Positions 17,847 to 27,676 are shown, numbered from the stretch's first letter. The stretch: 64,000 nt of DNA from Candidatus Pelagibacter sp. RS39 (GCF_002101315.1 NZ_CP020777.1:930001-994000); one strand, 5' to 3'. Notes: generated from the sequence alone by a model not told the origin. Numbers and translations: made by a program.

Positions 17847-18604
17847 TAATTCTCGAAAGTAATATTATTCCTAATCTTAAGTTTTTTTTTTATAAATTTT
17901 ATTCCTTTGAGCCATAATTTAAAAGCTTCAAAATGTATCGCTAAAATGATTTTAAAAGTCATTAAAGGGTGTTTTACGTAAGATTTTAGTAATTCTTTAC
18001 TATTAAAATCAACTCTTTTTCCATCTTGAGATGCAAATAAAATTTTTTCATCTAGTTGATATTGATCAATAACGACTGAAATCTTTTCCGACGGTTTCAA
18101 AATTCTAAAAAAATAATTACAGTTCATTTCAATAAATGGAGACACATGAAATTTTTTTGAACAGTTGTGTTGTAACAAGTGATCATTTTCAACTTTAAAA
18201 ATATAGGTATGTTGTTCTCCAAAAGTATTTTTTACCTCATATAAAATTGAAATTAAATTTTTGTTATTATCATAAACAAAAAAAACACTTAAAGGATTAA
18301 AAACATACCCCAAAATTCTTGGATAACACAAAAGTTTTATTCTTATATCTTTTGAATTTATATCATTTTCATCTAAGTTTTTTTTTACCCATTCAATTAA
18401 AGATGAACCATCTCTTTCACCATGATCTTTGTCAAAAAAACTAATTAAATTGAAACGATTATAAGAAAAAAACATTATATCTTTACCCAAATTATTAAGA
18501 TCAGATAAATCAATTAATAATGAAAATACTCTATATTTAAAAAAATGTAATTTGGGTTTAAATCTCTTGTGGATTACTGTTCCATTGTAAATTGAACTAG
18601 TCAT
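17846..18604 (-). CDS. DUF1365 protein
   Basis: A 252-residue DUF1365 member with IYNGTVIHKRFKPKLHFFKYRVF at the N-terminus, then LLCYPRILGYVFNPLSVFFVYD and EVKNTFGEQHTYIF, all family hallmarks. The last 35 residues are hydrophobic and basic. The biochemical function is not established; the gene is regularly found between an FAD amine-oxidase-like gene and a CFA-synthase-like gene, as here. It overlaps the upstream flavoprotein by eight bases and the downstream gene by one. Confidence 0.88.
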   Translation of the reverse strand: MTSSIYNGTVIHKRFKPKLHFFKYRVFSLLIDLSDLNNLGKDIMFFSYNRFNLISFFDKDHGERDGSSLIEWVKKNLDENDINSKDIRIKLLCYPRILGYVFNPLSVFFVYDNNKNLISILYEVKNTFGEQHTYIFKVENDHLLQHNCSKKFHVSPFIEMNCNYFFRILKPSEKISVVIDQYQLDEKILFASQDGKRVDFNSKELLKSYVKHPLMTFKIILAIHFEAFKLWLKGIKFIKKKLKIRNNITFEN

Positions 18605-19835
18605 TAAGGTATTTTAGCATTTCAATAGATGATTTTATTCCATCTTCATGAAAACCGTAACCAAAATAACTACCACAAAAAAGAATATTTCTTTTATTTT
18701 GCAAATTTTTAAGCTTACTTTGATGATCTAAAGCTAATTGATCAAAGTATGGGTGGGTAAATTTTACCCTCTTTAAAATCTTTGTCTCATCAATTTTAAA
18801 ATAAGGGTTAAGTGTGAGAAAGATATTTTTTTCACATTCTAAATTTTGCAATAAATTTAACCAATAAGTGATTGAATTTTTTTCAATTTCATTTTTTTTC
18901 ATAGATGAGTTCCAAGAACACCAGGCATTCTTATTTTTAGGCATAACTGACTCATCTGTATGTATATAAGCATAATTTTCTTTATAACTAAAATTAGATA
19001 AAATTTCTTTTTCTTGATCAGTTGGATTTTCAATTATTGATAATGCCTCATCAGCATGAGTCGCAACAATTACTTTATCATAATCAAAAAATTCATTTTT
19101 TCCGCCATAATATAAATCAATACCATTACTTTTACTTACAATCTTATTTACTTTATAATTTTTAAAATACTCGCCACTAATTTTTGAAAGAATTGTTTTT
19201 ACATATGACCTGCTTCTATTTGAAACTGTATACCATTGTGGTCTATTTTTAAGTTTAAATAATCCATGGTTTTGAAAAAATTTTAAAAAAAATTTTAACG
19301 GCATCTTGTTTGCAGCATAAGGTGGCATCGACCAAATTGCTGATACCATAGGAATTAAATGATAATTTATGAATTCTTTGGATAGATTATTTTTTACCAA
19401 ATAATCCCCTAAAGTGATTTCCTCATTTAAATCATCTAACCTATCAGATTTTTTATAGAATTTTAAAATATCAAAAAACATTTTCAAAAATCTGATATTG
19501 AATAAATTCAACTTATTAGAAAAAATACCATTTAATCCTTTTCCACAATATTCAAAGTTTGAATCTTCTACTGATACAGAAAAAGACATATCGCTTTTTT
19601 CAATTTCAATTTTATTTTCATTAAAAAACTCAATTAAATTTGGATAAGTTTTAAAGTTAAATACGATGAAGCCTATATCCACTGGAACTTTTTTCGTTCC
19701 AATAATTAAATCTATTGTATGAGAGTGCCCACCAAAATGATCCTCTTTTTCAAATAAATCTACATGGTTATTTTTTGAGAGGTAATAAGCTGCACTTAAT
19801 CCTGAAATGCCTGAACCAACTACAGCAATTTTCAT
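18597..19835 (-). CDS. FAD-dependent amine-oxidase-like protein (DUF1365/CFA-associated)
   Basis: A 412-residue flavoprotein with the Rossmann motif AVVGSGISGLSAAYYLS at 4-20, then the FAD-binding EKEDHFGGHSHTI, and a C-terminal FCGSYFGYGFHEDG segment contacting FAD. It belongs to the group found beside DUF1365 and CFA-like methyltransferases, proposed elsewhere to act on acyl chains. The ATG at 19835 is preferred over the TTG three bases upstream. Only six bases separate it from the gcvP stop on the same strand, so it probably lies on the riboswitch-led gcv transcript. It overlaps DUF1365 by eight bases. Confidence 0.86.
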   Translation of the reverse strand: MKIAVVGSGISGLSAAYYLSKNNHVDLFEKEDHFGGHSHTIDLIIGTKKVPVDIGFIVFNFKTYPNLIEFFNENKIEIEKSDMSFSVSVEDSNFEYCGKGLNGIFSNKLNLFNIRFLKMFFDILKFYKKSDRLDDLNEEITLGDYLVKNNLSKEFINYHLIPMVSAIWSMPPYAANKMPLKFFLKFFQNHGLFKLKNRPQWYTVSNRSRSYVKTILSKISGEYFKNYKVNKIVSKSNGIDLYYGGKNEFFDYDKVIVATHADEALSIIENPTDQEKEILSNFSYKENYAYIHTDESVMPKNKNAWCSWNSSMKKNEIEKNSITYWLNLLQNLECEKNIFLTLNPYFKIDETKILKRVKFTHPYFDQLALDHQSKLKNLQNKRNILFCGSYFGYGFHEDGIKSSIEMLKYLND

Positions 19836-19841
19836 CAATGA

Positions 19842-22712
19842 TTATGCCGCATCTTCTTTGAATTCATCCATGCTTGGACACGTACAGAAAATATTTTTAT
19901 CACCATAGACATTATCTACTCGAGCCACTGGTGGCCAAAACTTATTAATTTTTAAAAATTTAGCTGGATAAGCTGCCTCTTCTCTAGAATATTTATGAGT
20001 CCAATTATCAGAAGCTAACTCGGTGTCGGTATGAGGAGCATTTTTAATTGGATTGTCAATTTTATCAAATTTACCAATTTTAATTAAATCTATCTCTTGT
20101 TTAATCTTAATTAAAGTATCACAAAACCTATCAAGCTCTGACAAGTTTTCACTTTCTGTAGGCTCAATCATCATTGTTCCCGCTACAGGCCAAGACATTG
20201 TCGGTGCATGAAAACCAAAATCAATTAATCTTTTTGCAATATCTTCTTCAGTAATACCTGTTTCAGATTTGATTGATCTAATATCTATAATACATTCGTG
20301 AGCAACATTACCATTTGAACCTTTGTATAAAATTGGATAATGATCTTTTAGTCTATCAGCAATATAATTTGCATTTAGTATCGCAACTTTAGAAGCAAGT
20401 TTTAATCCCTCAGATCCCATCATTTTTATATACATCCAAGAAATTGATAAAATACTTGAGCTTCCCCAAGGAGCAGCAGATACAGCACCTATTCCCGTTG
20501 CAGGACCACAATCTTTTACAACTGGGTGATTAGGCAGATAAACCTGTAAATGTCTTTTACATGCGATAGGTCCCATACCTGGTCCACCACCACCATGTGG
20601 AATGCAAAATGTTTTGTGTAGATTGATATGACAAACATCAGGACCAAAATTTCCAGGTTTAGCTATACCAACTAATGCGTTTAAGTTTGCGCCATCCATA
20701 TACACTTGACCGCCATGTTTGTGAATTAATTCGCATATCTCCATTATTTTTTCTTCAAACACACCGTGAGTAGATGGGTATGTTACCATTAGAGCTCCTA
20801 AATTTTCTGAATGAAGTTCCGCTTTTTTCTTTAAATCTTCAAAATCAACGTTACCTTCTTTATCACAATTAACTACAACCACTTTCATCCCTACCATTTG
20901 AGCACTAGCAGGATTTGTTCCATGTGCAGAGCTTGGTATCAAACATATGTTCCTATTTTTATCACCTCTATCTAAATGATATTTTCTAATTACCATTAAT
21001 CCTGCATATTCACCTTGAGCGCCTGCATTTGGTTGAAGTGAAACACCTGAAAAACCAGTAATTGATCTTAACCAATTTTTTAGATCAGTGAATAATGTTC
21101 TATATCCTTCCATTTGCTCTATGGGCACAAACGGATGAGGTTCAGCTAACTCTCTCCATGAGATAGGTATCATTTCTGCAGTAGCATTTAATTTCATAGT
21201 GCAAGAGCCTAATGCAATCATAGTTCTGTTTAGAGCTATATCTTTATCCTCTAACTTTTTAAGATATCTAAGCATTTCTGTCTCTGATCGATATGAGTTA
21301 AAAACAGGGTGTTCTAAATATTTTGAAGTTCTTAATAAATTTTTTGGCAGATTGGGTAAACTTACCGTAGGATCTTCTTTCTTAATTGATTCTGCTGCGT
21401 TAAAAATTTTTAATAGTTGATTTACTCTATAAACATTCTTTCTCTCGTCAAAAGAAACTGCAAGCATTTCAGAATTTACTTTTCGAATATTTACTTTTTG
21501 ATTTAAAGCATTTTTATAAATTTGATCAGTCTTTTCTTTAGTAATAATTGTAACAGTATCAAAAAAATGATCAGAATATATTTCATAGCCAGATTGTTTT
21601 ATTTTATCAGCAAAATTTTTTGCTAATTGCGATACTCGTTCAGAAATATTTTTAATTCCATCTGGACCATGATAAATAGCATATGCAGCTGAAACTATGG
21701 CTAACAATGCCTGAGCAGTACAAATATTACTTGTCGCTTTATCTCTTCTGATATGTTGCTCTCTTGTCTGTAGTGACAATCTATATGCCTTATTCCCATG
21801 TCTATCTACTGAAACACCAACTATTCTACCTGGCATAGATCTCTTAAATTCATCTTTTGTTGCAAAAAATGCTGCGTGTGGTCCGCCGTAACCCATTGGA
21901 ATACCAAATCTTTGAGAACTACCGACTGCAATATCGGCTCCAAGTTCTCTTGGTGTTTTTAACTTAGCAAGTGCTAGAAGATCACAAGCTAAAATTGCTT
22001 TACCATTTTTTTTATGAATTTTACTTATTGCTTCACTTGGATCTTTAATATCACCCAAAGTTCCTGGATACTGTAAGATTCCACAAACAATGTCTTCTTT
22101 TAATTGCTCCAAAACTTTGTCTTCATTTCCAACAAGAACTTTAAGGCCCATAGGCTCTGCTCTGGTTCGTATAACCTCAATTGTTTGAGGATGACAATTT
22201 TCTGAGACAAAAACTAAATTACTGTCACTCTTATCAAGTCTGTAACTTAACCCCATAGCTTCTGCTGCAGCTGTACCTTCATCTAATAATGACGCATTTG
22301 CAATATCCATTCCTGTAAAGTCAACGATCATTTGTTGAAAGTTTAAAAGCATCTCTAATCTTCCTTGAGCTACCTCTGGTTGATAAGGAGTATAAGATGT
22401 ATACCATCCTGGATTTTCCAATATATTTCTTAAAATTACATATGGAGTGTAAGTTCCATAATAACCCATGCCAATAAAATTTGAGTAAATTTGATTTTTC
22501 TTTGAAATTGCTTTTAATTTTCTTAATGCCTCATATTCTGAATTAGATTCACCAATATTAAGTTCACCCTTAAACTGTATTTTTTCTGGAACAGTATTGT
22601 TAATTAAATCATCTAATGACTCATAATTTAATTTTTTTAACATTTTTAATTGGTCATCTTCAGATGGACCAATGTGTCTTTTAATAAAATCTTTTTCAGA
22701 ATTATGTAACAT
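19842..22712 (-). CDS. gcvP: Glycine dehydrogenase (decarboxylating), P protein
   Basis: A 956-residue single-chain P protein, the full fused length found in most proteobacteria. It decarboxylates glycine using pyridoxal phosphate and loads the aminomethyl group on GcvH. The N-terminus has IGPSEDDQLKMLKKL and FIGMGYYGTYTP; the PLP lysine lies in the C-half segment HINLHKTFCIPHGGGGPGMGP. Its start shares a base with the gcvH stop (TAATG). It is the last gcv gene, and its transcript probably continues into the FAD amine-oxidase-like gene six bases on. Confidence 0.97.
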   Translation of the reverse strand: MLHNSEKDFIKRHIGPSEDDQLKMLKKLNYESLDDLINNTVPEKIQFKGELNIGESNSEYEALRKLKAISKKNQIYSNFIGMGYYGTYTPYVILRNILENPGWYTSYTPYQPEVAQGRLEMLLNFQQMIVDFTGMDIANASLLDEGTAAAEAMGLSYRLDKSDSNLVFVSENCHPQTIEVIRTRAEPMGLKVLVGNEDKVLEQLKEDIVCGILQYPGTLGDIKDPSEAISKIHKKNGKAILACDLLALAKLKTPRELGADIAVGSSQRFGIPMGYGGPHAAFFATKDEFKRSMPGRIVGVSVDRHGNKAYRLSLQTREQHIRRDKATSNICTAQALLAIVSAAYAIYHGPDGIKNISERVSQLAKNFADKIKQSGYEIYSDHFFDTVTIITKEKTDQIYKNALNQKVNIRKVNSEMLAVSFDERKNVYRVNQLLKIFNAAESIKKEDPTVSLPNLPKNLLRTSKYLEHPVFNSYRSETEMLRYLKKLEDKDIALNRTMIALGSCTMKLNATAEMIPISWRELAEPHPFVPIEQMEGYRTLFTDLKNWLRSITGFSGVSLQPNAGAQGEYAGLMVIRKYHLDRGDKNRNICLIPSSAHGTNPASAQMVGMKVVVVNCDKEGNVDFEDLKKKAELHSENLGALMVTYPSTHGVFEEKIMEICELIHKHGGQVYMDGANLNALVGIAKPGNFGPDVCHINLHKTFCIPHGGGGPGMGPIACKRHLQVYLPNHPVVKDCGPATGIGAVSAAPWGSSSILSISWMYIKMMGSEGLKLASKVAILNANYIADRLKDHYPILYKGSNGNVAHECIIDIRSIKSETGITEEDIAKRLIDFGFHAPTMSWPVAGTMMIEPTESENLSELDRFCDTLIKIKQEIDLIKIGKFDKIDNPIKNAPHTDTELASDNWTHKYSREEAAYPAKFLKINKFWPPVARVDNVYGDKNIFCTCPSMDEFKEDAA

Positions 22713-23092
22713 TATGTAGTAGTCTCCTTTGCAAATTTATCATAGTCATCTTTATTCATTAAAGAGTCCATTTCAGATTTGTCTTTAATCTTTAGTTTAA
22801 AGAACCAAGCAGAATTTTCTGGATCTTGATTTATTTTTGATGGATCGTCTACAATTTCCTGATTTGTATCTACGACCTCTCCACTTACTGGTGTATAGAC
22901 ATCACTTGCAGCTTTAGTAGACTCTACAACACCTGCTGTTCCATCTTTTTCAACATTAGAACCTTTTTCAGGTAACTCTGCAAATACTATATCTCCTAAC
23001 ATCTCAGTTGCATGTTTTGTTATACCAATCGTTGCAACATCACCCTCTAATTTTATCCACTCGTGTTCTTTAGAATATTTAACTTCACTCAT
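22712..23092 (-). CDS. gcvH: Glycine cleavage system H protein
   Basis: A 126-residue lipoyl carrier protein, the usual length, shuttling the aminomethyl group between the P, T and L proteins. The lipoylated lysine is in [19 protein letters not shown] near residue 63. [17 protein letters not shown] at the N-terminus is typical. It is linked by TAATG overlaps to both gcvT (upstream) and gcvP (downstream), so the three are translated as one coupled unit in the order T-H-P. Confidence 0.97.
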   Translation of the reverse strand: MSEVKYSKEHEWIKLEGDVATIGITKHATEMLGDIVFAELPEKGSNVEKDGTAGVVESTKAASDVYTPVSGEVVDTNQEIVDDPSKINQDPENSAWFFKLKIKDKSEMDSLMNKDDYDKFAKETTT

Positions 23093-24195
23093 TAGTTGGC
23101 TCCTTTCACATAACTTTTTTTATAAAATGGTAAGCTGCAAATACTAGCTGCATGTTTTTTACCTCTAACCTCTAAAAATACTTTAGTATCTTTTTTTGAA
23201 AATTGATTTTCTACATAACCCATTGCTACTGGTCCATTAACACTTGGTCCAAATGTACCACTGGTAATCTCTCCAATATGAACATCTGATTGATTAAATA
23301 TCTTTGTTTTTTCTCTAGCAATTATTCTTCCCTCAGGTTTAATTCCAACTCTTATTTTAGTGACGCCATCATTTAATTGTTTAATGATGATGTCAGAACC
23401 TATAAAATCTCCTTTAGATATTCTTTCTTTAGAAATCGCCCATTTCAAATTTGCTTCTACGGGAGTTTTGTCTTTATCGAGATCATGGCCATACAAACAT
23501 AAGCCAGCCTCTAACCTTAAAGTATCTCTGGCTCCTAAACCTACTAATTTAGAACCTTTATTAATCAATTTTCTTGTTAATTTATCTGCAAAGTCATTTG
23601 AAATTGAAATCTCAAAACCATCTTCACCTGTATACCCGGATCGCGTAATGTATACTTTTTGATTTTCAAAAGAAAACCAATCTCCTGACATAAAATTTAG
23701 ATCTTTAACTCCTACAACAACTTCATTCAAAATTTGTGATGATTTAGGACCCTGGATTGCTATTAAAGATCTGTTTTCATCCAAAACCATTTCATATTTT
23801 TCATTTAATAATTCCTTTAAAATTCTCAAATCATTATCTTTACATGCTGCATTAAGAATTATTAAAAATCCTTCATTTATTTTTGTAATGATTAAATCAT
23901 CTTGTATTCCAGCATCTTTATCCATTAAGAAACTGTATTTTGAATGATTTAATTTTAAATTTTTCAAATCTAATGGAAAAATTTTTTCTAAATCTTTGAT
24001 TAATTCATCACCACCATAAATAAATAATTGACCCATATGTGAAACATCAAAAATTCCAGAATGATTTCTTGTGAATTTATGCTCTTCTACAATACCTTCA
24101 GCATATTGAATTGGCATTTGGTAGCCAGCAAATTCAACAAATTTTGCATTGCAATCTTGATGTAATTTATACAGCGATGTTTTTTTTGTTTCCAT
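23092..24195 (-). CDS. gcvT: Aminomethyltransferase, T protein
   Basis: A 367-residue T protein that releases ammonia and forms methylene-tetrahydrofolate. Conserved parts are [54 protein letters not shown] and [18 protein letters not shown]. The ATG at 24195 lies about ten bases after the tandem glycine aptamers, so its translation is the likely point of riboswitch control. It is the first gene of gcvT-gcvH-gcvP. No gcvL (lipoamide dehydrogenase) is nearby. Confidence 0.97.
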   Translation of the reverse strand: METKKTSLYKLHQDCNAKFVEFAGYQMPIQYAEGIVEEHKFTRNHSGIFDVSHMGQLFIYGGDELIKDLEKIFPLDLKNLKLNHSKYSFLMDKDAGIQDDLIITKINEGFLIILNAACKDNDLRILKELLNEKYEMVLDENRSLIAIQGPKSSQILNEVVVGVKDLNFMSGDWFSFENQKVYITRSGYTGEDGFEISISNDFADKLTRKLINKGSKLVGLGARDTLRLEAGLCLYGHDLDKDKTPVEANLKWAISKERISKGDFIGSDIIIKQLNDGVTKIRVGIKPEGRIIAREKTKIFNQSDVHIGEITSGTFGPSVNGPVAMGYVENQFSKKDTKVFLEVRGKKHAASICSLPFYKKSYVKGAN

Positions 24196-24204
24196 ATTAA
24201 CTCT

Positions 24205-24355
24205 TTGTACCCATCTGTATATTTGCCTGAGAGTTTTGCTCCTTCGGCGAGAATTAAATCTCTTTCCAGAGTTAATATGCTACGGTCCATTTTGCCTGAG
24301 AGATTCCTGGGTGGTTGCTCCTTCGGCGCTACGATAGTCTGTAGTCTCTCCCGTA
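24205..24355 (-). promoter_or_regulatory. Tandem glycine riboswitch upstream of gcvT
   Basis: On the minus strand two glycine aptamers follow each other. Each carries the conserved CGCCGAAGGAGC core (complement of 24317-24328 and 24238-24249) and the CTCTCAGGC core (complement of 24293-24301 and 24225-24233), with a GGGAGAGAC opening helix from about 24352. The second aptamer ends about ten bases before the gcvT ATG, leaving little room for a terminator and pointing to control of translation or of mRNA access. Glycine riboswitches activating gcvT are established in SAR11. Confidence 0.95.
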
Positions 24356-24385
24356 TAAGAATAGTCCTATAAGAGGCTTAAAATG

Positions 24386-25264
24386 TCAATTGGAAACAGT
24401 TGCCTTTGGCTTTTTTAAAAGCGTGTAAAACTGTAATAATACAGCAAAAAGGATTATTGCTCCTCCTATTAATCCATACAATGATGGTATTTCACTCACA
24501 AAGAGAAAAGCCCAAATAGGACCAAGGACAGATTCGGATAACATAATTATTCCAACCATAGCAGAAGGAGTTGTTCTAGCTCCAATAGTTATAAATATAA
24601 AACCAAAACCTATCTGAAAAAATCCAGCTATAAAACCCAAAAAAATGTCGTGAGGTGAAATCATAATGGTAGGAGAAAATAATAAACCAATTAAACATGA
24701 GCTTATACCTGCAACAAACTGGGCTGGAACCATATCAACAGATGGAAATTTTCTAACAATCATTATCAACACTGCAAACGTAATTGGCATTGTAAAGGCT
24801 GCTAAATTTCCAGATAACTCTCCTGGAGATAAAGAATTTCCAACCATTAACAGTACTCCAGACATTGCTAAAATTATTGAGATTAATGTAATTGAGTTAA
24901 TTTTTTCTTTTAAAAAAAAGAAACCAAATATAGCTAAAAATAAAATTTGAAGTGATATGATAAAATTGGTATTGGCGACTGTAGTGTTATACATAGCAAA
25001 AACATAACCACAAAAACCAATAGATAATATTAATCCACCAATAAAACCTGGTAATCCAGATTCATAAAACGATTTTAAAACTTTGCTTTTATAAGTGATT
25101 ATCAAAAAAGTTAAGACAGTAAGAGAGAAAAATAAAGATCTCCAAAATAATATCTGCCATAGTGTTGCTCCCTCAAAAGATTTTACAATTAATCCACCAA
25201 AGCTCAAACTAAGAGCGCCAAAAAATATCAGTAATGGACCAGGTAAACTTTTTAAAATAGTCAT
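24386..25264 (-). CDS. DMT-superfamily (EamA) permease after pxpC
   Basis: A 292-residue inner-membrane permease with about ten helices and two EamA repeats; TTVANTNFIISLQ marks the end of the first repeat and ESVLGPIWAFLFVSEIPS the second. Its start shares one base with the pxpC stop, so it is the third gene of a pxpB-pxpC-permease unit. Uptake or release of 5-oxoproline (pyroglutamate) or a related compound is a reasonable inference from this context. It ends about 30 bases before the riboswitch of the gcv operon. Confidence 0.85.
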   Translation of the reverse strand: MTILKSLPGPLLIFFGALSLSFGGLIVKSFEGATLWQILFWRSLFFSLTVLTFLIITYKSKVLKSFYESGLPGFIGGLILSIGFCGYVFAMYNTTVANTNFIISLQILFLAIFGFFFLKEKINSITLISIILAMSGVLLMVGNSLSPGELSGNLAAFTMPITFAVLIMIVRKFPSVDMVPAQFVAGISSCLIGLLFSPTIMISPHDIFLGFIAGFFQIGFGFIFITIGARTTPSAMVGIIMLSESVLGPIWAFLFVSEIPSLYGLIGGAIILFAVLLQFYTLLKKPKATVSN

Positions 25265-26208
25265 TAAATTTGTGAAATTAAATTTTGAGTTTCTAAGTCA
25301 TACAATTTAAAAAGAGTTTCTGCACTATTTAAATCGACCTCTTGAAATTTGATAGTTGAGCCAGGAGTTAATTGAACTAATTTGTCATAATCAGCACTAA
25401 TAACTACACCAATTTTAGGATATCCCCCGATAGTTCCATGATCTGAGAGCATGATAATTGGATTGCCATCAGCCGGCACTTGTATAACGCCCTTAATCAA
25501 TCCTTCAGATCTAATATTTGTATCAACAATATTCTCTATTTTTTTTCCCTCTAATCTCATTCCCATACGATCAGATAATTTAGAGACTTTAAATTCATTT
25601 CCAAAAAAAAGTTTTTTACCTTCCTCGGAAAAATAATCAAAATTTGTTCCTTTCATAACTCTAATATTTTCTATCTTTGTATTAATATAATTTAATTTTT
25701 TACTTACTAAATTTTGATTAATCTCTTTAATATTAATTTTTTGGTTAACAGATAATTTTTCTCCATTATTTGATCCTATCTTTGCCTTAATATTTGTTGA
25801 ATAACTTGACCATTGTAACTTTAAATCAAATTGACCACTAATTGCTAAATATCCATAAACTGATTTATTTGTTGATATAATATCTAGCTCATCATTATTT
25901 TCTAAAATAAAAGATTGATAACATTCTCCATCAATTAAATTATTACCCTTTTTAATTTTAAAACTGACGTCACCAGTAATAGCAGCATTTATTGCTTTAC
26001 CATGATATTTTAAATGGGGGCCTTGATAGGCAAATTCTATCACAGGATTATTATTATCATTGCCAGTAAGTTTGTTAGCTAATAAATAATTTCTATTATC
26101 CATAGCTCCACTGAATGGGATACCTATATGATAAAGATTATTTCTTCCAAGATCTTGGAACGTTGAATTAATACCAGCCCTTAAAATTTCAAAATAATTT
26201 TTATTCAT
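25264..26208 (-). CDS. pxpC: 5-oxoprolinase subunit C (biotin-dependent-carboxyltransferase-like)
   Basis: A 314-residue KipA/allophanate-hydrolase-subunit-2 family protein, part of the PxpABC ATP-dependent 5-oxoprolinase that turns 5-oxoproline into glutamate. The N-terminus LRAGINSTFQDLGRNNLYHIGIPFSGAMD is the family signature, and QVPADGNPIIMLSDHGTIGGYPKIG near 240 is strongly conserved. It overlaps pxpB by eight bases, and the permease by one. pxpA is divergent rather than in the same operon. Confidence 0.93.
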   Translation of the reverse strand: MNKNYFEILRAGINSTFQDLGRNNLYHIGIPFSGAMDNRNYLLANKLTGNDNNNPVIEFAYQGPHLKYHGKAINAAITGDVSFKIKKGNNLIDGECYQSFILENNDELDIISTNKSVYGYLAISGQFDLKLQWSSYSTNIKAKIGSNNGEKLSVNQKINIKEINQNLVSKKLNYINTKIENIRVMKGTNFDYFSEEGKKLFFGNEFKVSKLSDRMGMRLEGKKIENIVDTNIRSEGLIKGVIQVPADGNPIIMLSDHGTIGGYPKIGVVISADYDKLVQLTPGSTIKFQEVDLNSAETLFKLYDLETQNLISQI

Positions 26209-26875
26209 GATAATTTTGATAATTCTCTTTAGTAATTCTCTTAAATGTAACTAAGTCACCTGGATTAATTAAGTTGGGCTCATTTTCTTTAGAGCTATCA
26301 AAAATATTTAATGGTGTATTGCCAATAATATTCCATCCTCCAGGACTTTCAAATGTGTAAATATTTGCAAATTGCTCTGTCAAACCAATCGAACCTTTTG
26401 GCACCTTAACCCTTGGAGTATCAAGACGTTTTGCTCTGAGATTTTCATCTAAATCTCCAAGAAAAGGCATACCTGCAATAAAACCTGTCATGTAGCAAAA
26501 AAATTCTTTTTTAAAAAAACTCTCATATATATTTTCTTCTTTCATTTTAAGCTTTTCTTCTAATCTTTTTATGTCCAAAGAAAATTCTTTTTCACAACAA
26601 ATAGGAATTTCAAATTTTTTATTTTGAATAGTGTCACTTTTAATAATTTCAATATTATCAATTATCTTTTTTAGTTTATTGAAATTAATTTTTTTAAGAT
26701 CGAAAGAAATAATCAATTTATTATATGATGGTATAAGATTATTAACCCCTGCAATATTTTTTTTTTGAATAGTTTTAAAAAATCTAATTACTTGAGTGTT
26801 AATTTCTTTATTTATCTCTGTACCAAAATCACAATATAGAGCTGCGTCACCAAGATTTGATATATTTTTTATCAT
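26201..26875 (-). CDS. pxpB: 5-oxoprolinase subunit B
   Basis: A 224-residue KipI/allophanate-hydrolase-subunit-1 family protein. Diagnostic parts are NLGDAALYCDFG at the N-terminus, GFIAGMPFLGDLDENLRAKRLDTPRVKVPKGSIGL in the centre and SPGGWNIIGNTPLNIFD near the end, which includes the conserved GGW. It pairs with PxpC to form the phosphorylating subcomplex. Its ATG is divided by only 21 bases from the divergent pxpA ATG, so the promoters of the two transcripts must overlap coding sequence or each other. Confidence 0.93.
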   Translation of the reverse strand: MIKNISNLGDAALYCDFGTEINKEINTQVIRFFKTIQKKNIAGVNNLIPSYNKLIISFDLKKINFNKLKKIIDNIEIIKSDTIQNKKFEIPICCEKEFSLDIKRLEEKLKMKEENIYESFFKKEFFCYMTGFIAGMPFLGDLDENLRAKRLDTPRVKVPKGSIGLTEQFANIYTFESPGGWNIIGNTPLNIFDSSKENEPNLINPGDLVTFKRITKENYQNYHE

Positions 26876-26896
26876 GCCATGTTATACTGAAGAATA

Positions 26897-27676
26897 ATGA
26901 GTATTGAAATTAATATAAATTGTGATTTGGGTGAAAAATCCAAACATCATTCTAATAAACATGATCCTGAGTTACTTAAGATAGTCAATTCAGCAAACAT
27001 AGCATGTGGTTATCATGCAGGAGACGAGGAGACTATGAATAACGTTGTAGAAATATCAAAAAAAAATGGCGTTAGTATTGGTGCACATCCGTCTTTTAAT
27101 GATCCTGAAAATTTTGGTAGACAAAGAATGAATTTATCATCCTCTGAGATAGAAAAATTAATAATTGATCAGTATGAAATTCTTCAAACAATTTCATCTA
27201 AACATGGTGAAAAGGTAACTCATATAAAACCACATGGTGCTTTAAACAATATGGCATGTGAAGATATTGATTTGGCTACAACTTTAGCAAAAGTGATTAA
27301 AAGTATAAATCCGCAGTTGATTTATTTAGTACCTACAGGCTCTAAAATGGAGCAAGCTGCTAAAAAGCTAGATATGAATATTGCCTGTGAAATATTTGCT
27401 GACAGAAATTACGAGGATGATGGAAATCTAGTATCAAGAAAAAAACCTCACGCCTTAATTACTGACCCAGAACAAGCAAAAAAACATGTATTAAAAATGG
27501 TCCAAACTCAGTCACTTAATTGTCACAGTGGAAAACAAATACCTTGTGAAATCGACTCTGTGTGCATACATGGAGATAATCTAAGTTCATTAGAAACTGC
27601 TAAATCAATTAAAAAAAATTTACTAGATAATGGACTTACACTTAAAACATTAAATAAAATGAAAAAATTTATATGA
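26897..27676 (+). CDS. pxpA: 5-oxoprolinase subunit A (LamB/YcsF family)
   Basis: A 259-residue LamB/YcsF protein that opens the 5-oxoproline ring together with PxpBC. INCDLGEKSKHH near residue 7, ANIACGYHAGDEETM (about 34-48), GAHPSFNDPENFGRQRM, HIKPHGALNN and CIHGDN are all family-specific. Length is standard. It is divergent from pxpBC. The stop overlaps the ATG of the downstream TPR gene by four bases (ATGA), so the two are coupled. Confidence 0.95.
   Translation: MSIEININCDLGEKSKHHSNKHDPELLKIVNSANIACGYHAGDEETMNNVVEISKKNGVSIGAHPSFNDPENFGRQRMNLSSSEIEKLIIDQYEILQTISSKHGEKVTHIKPHGALNNMACEDIDLATTLAKVIKSINPQLIYLVPTGSKMEQAAKKLDMNIACEIFADRNYEDDGNLVSRKKPHALITDPEQAKKHVLKMVQTQSLNCHSGKQIPCEIDSVCIHGDNLSSLETAKSIKKNLLDNGLTLKTLNKMKKFI

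Noticed and set aside
24087-24290. A minus-strand frame of 67 codons across the gcvT start
   Set aside because: It runs through the conserved cores of the glycine aptamers and into gcvT in another frame; the riboswitch explains the sequence.
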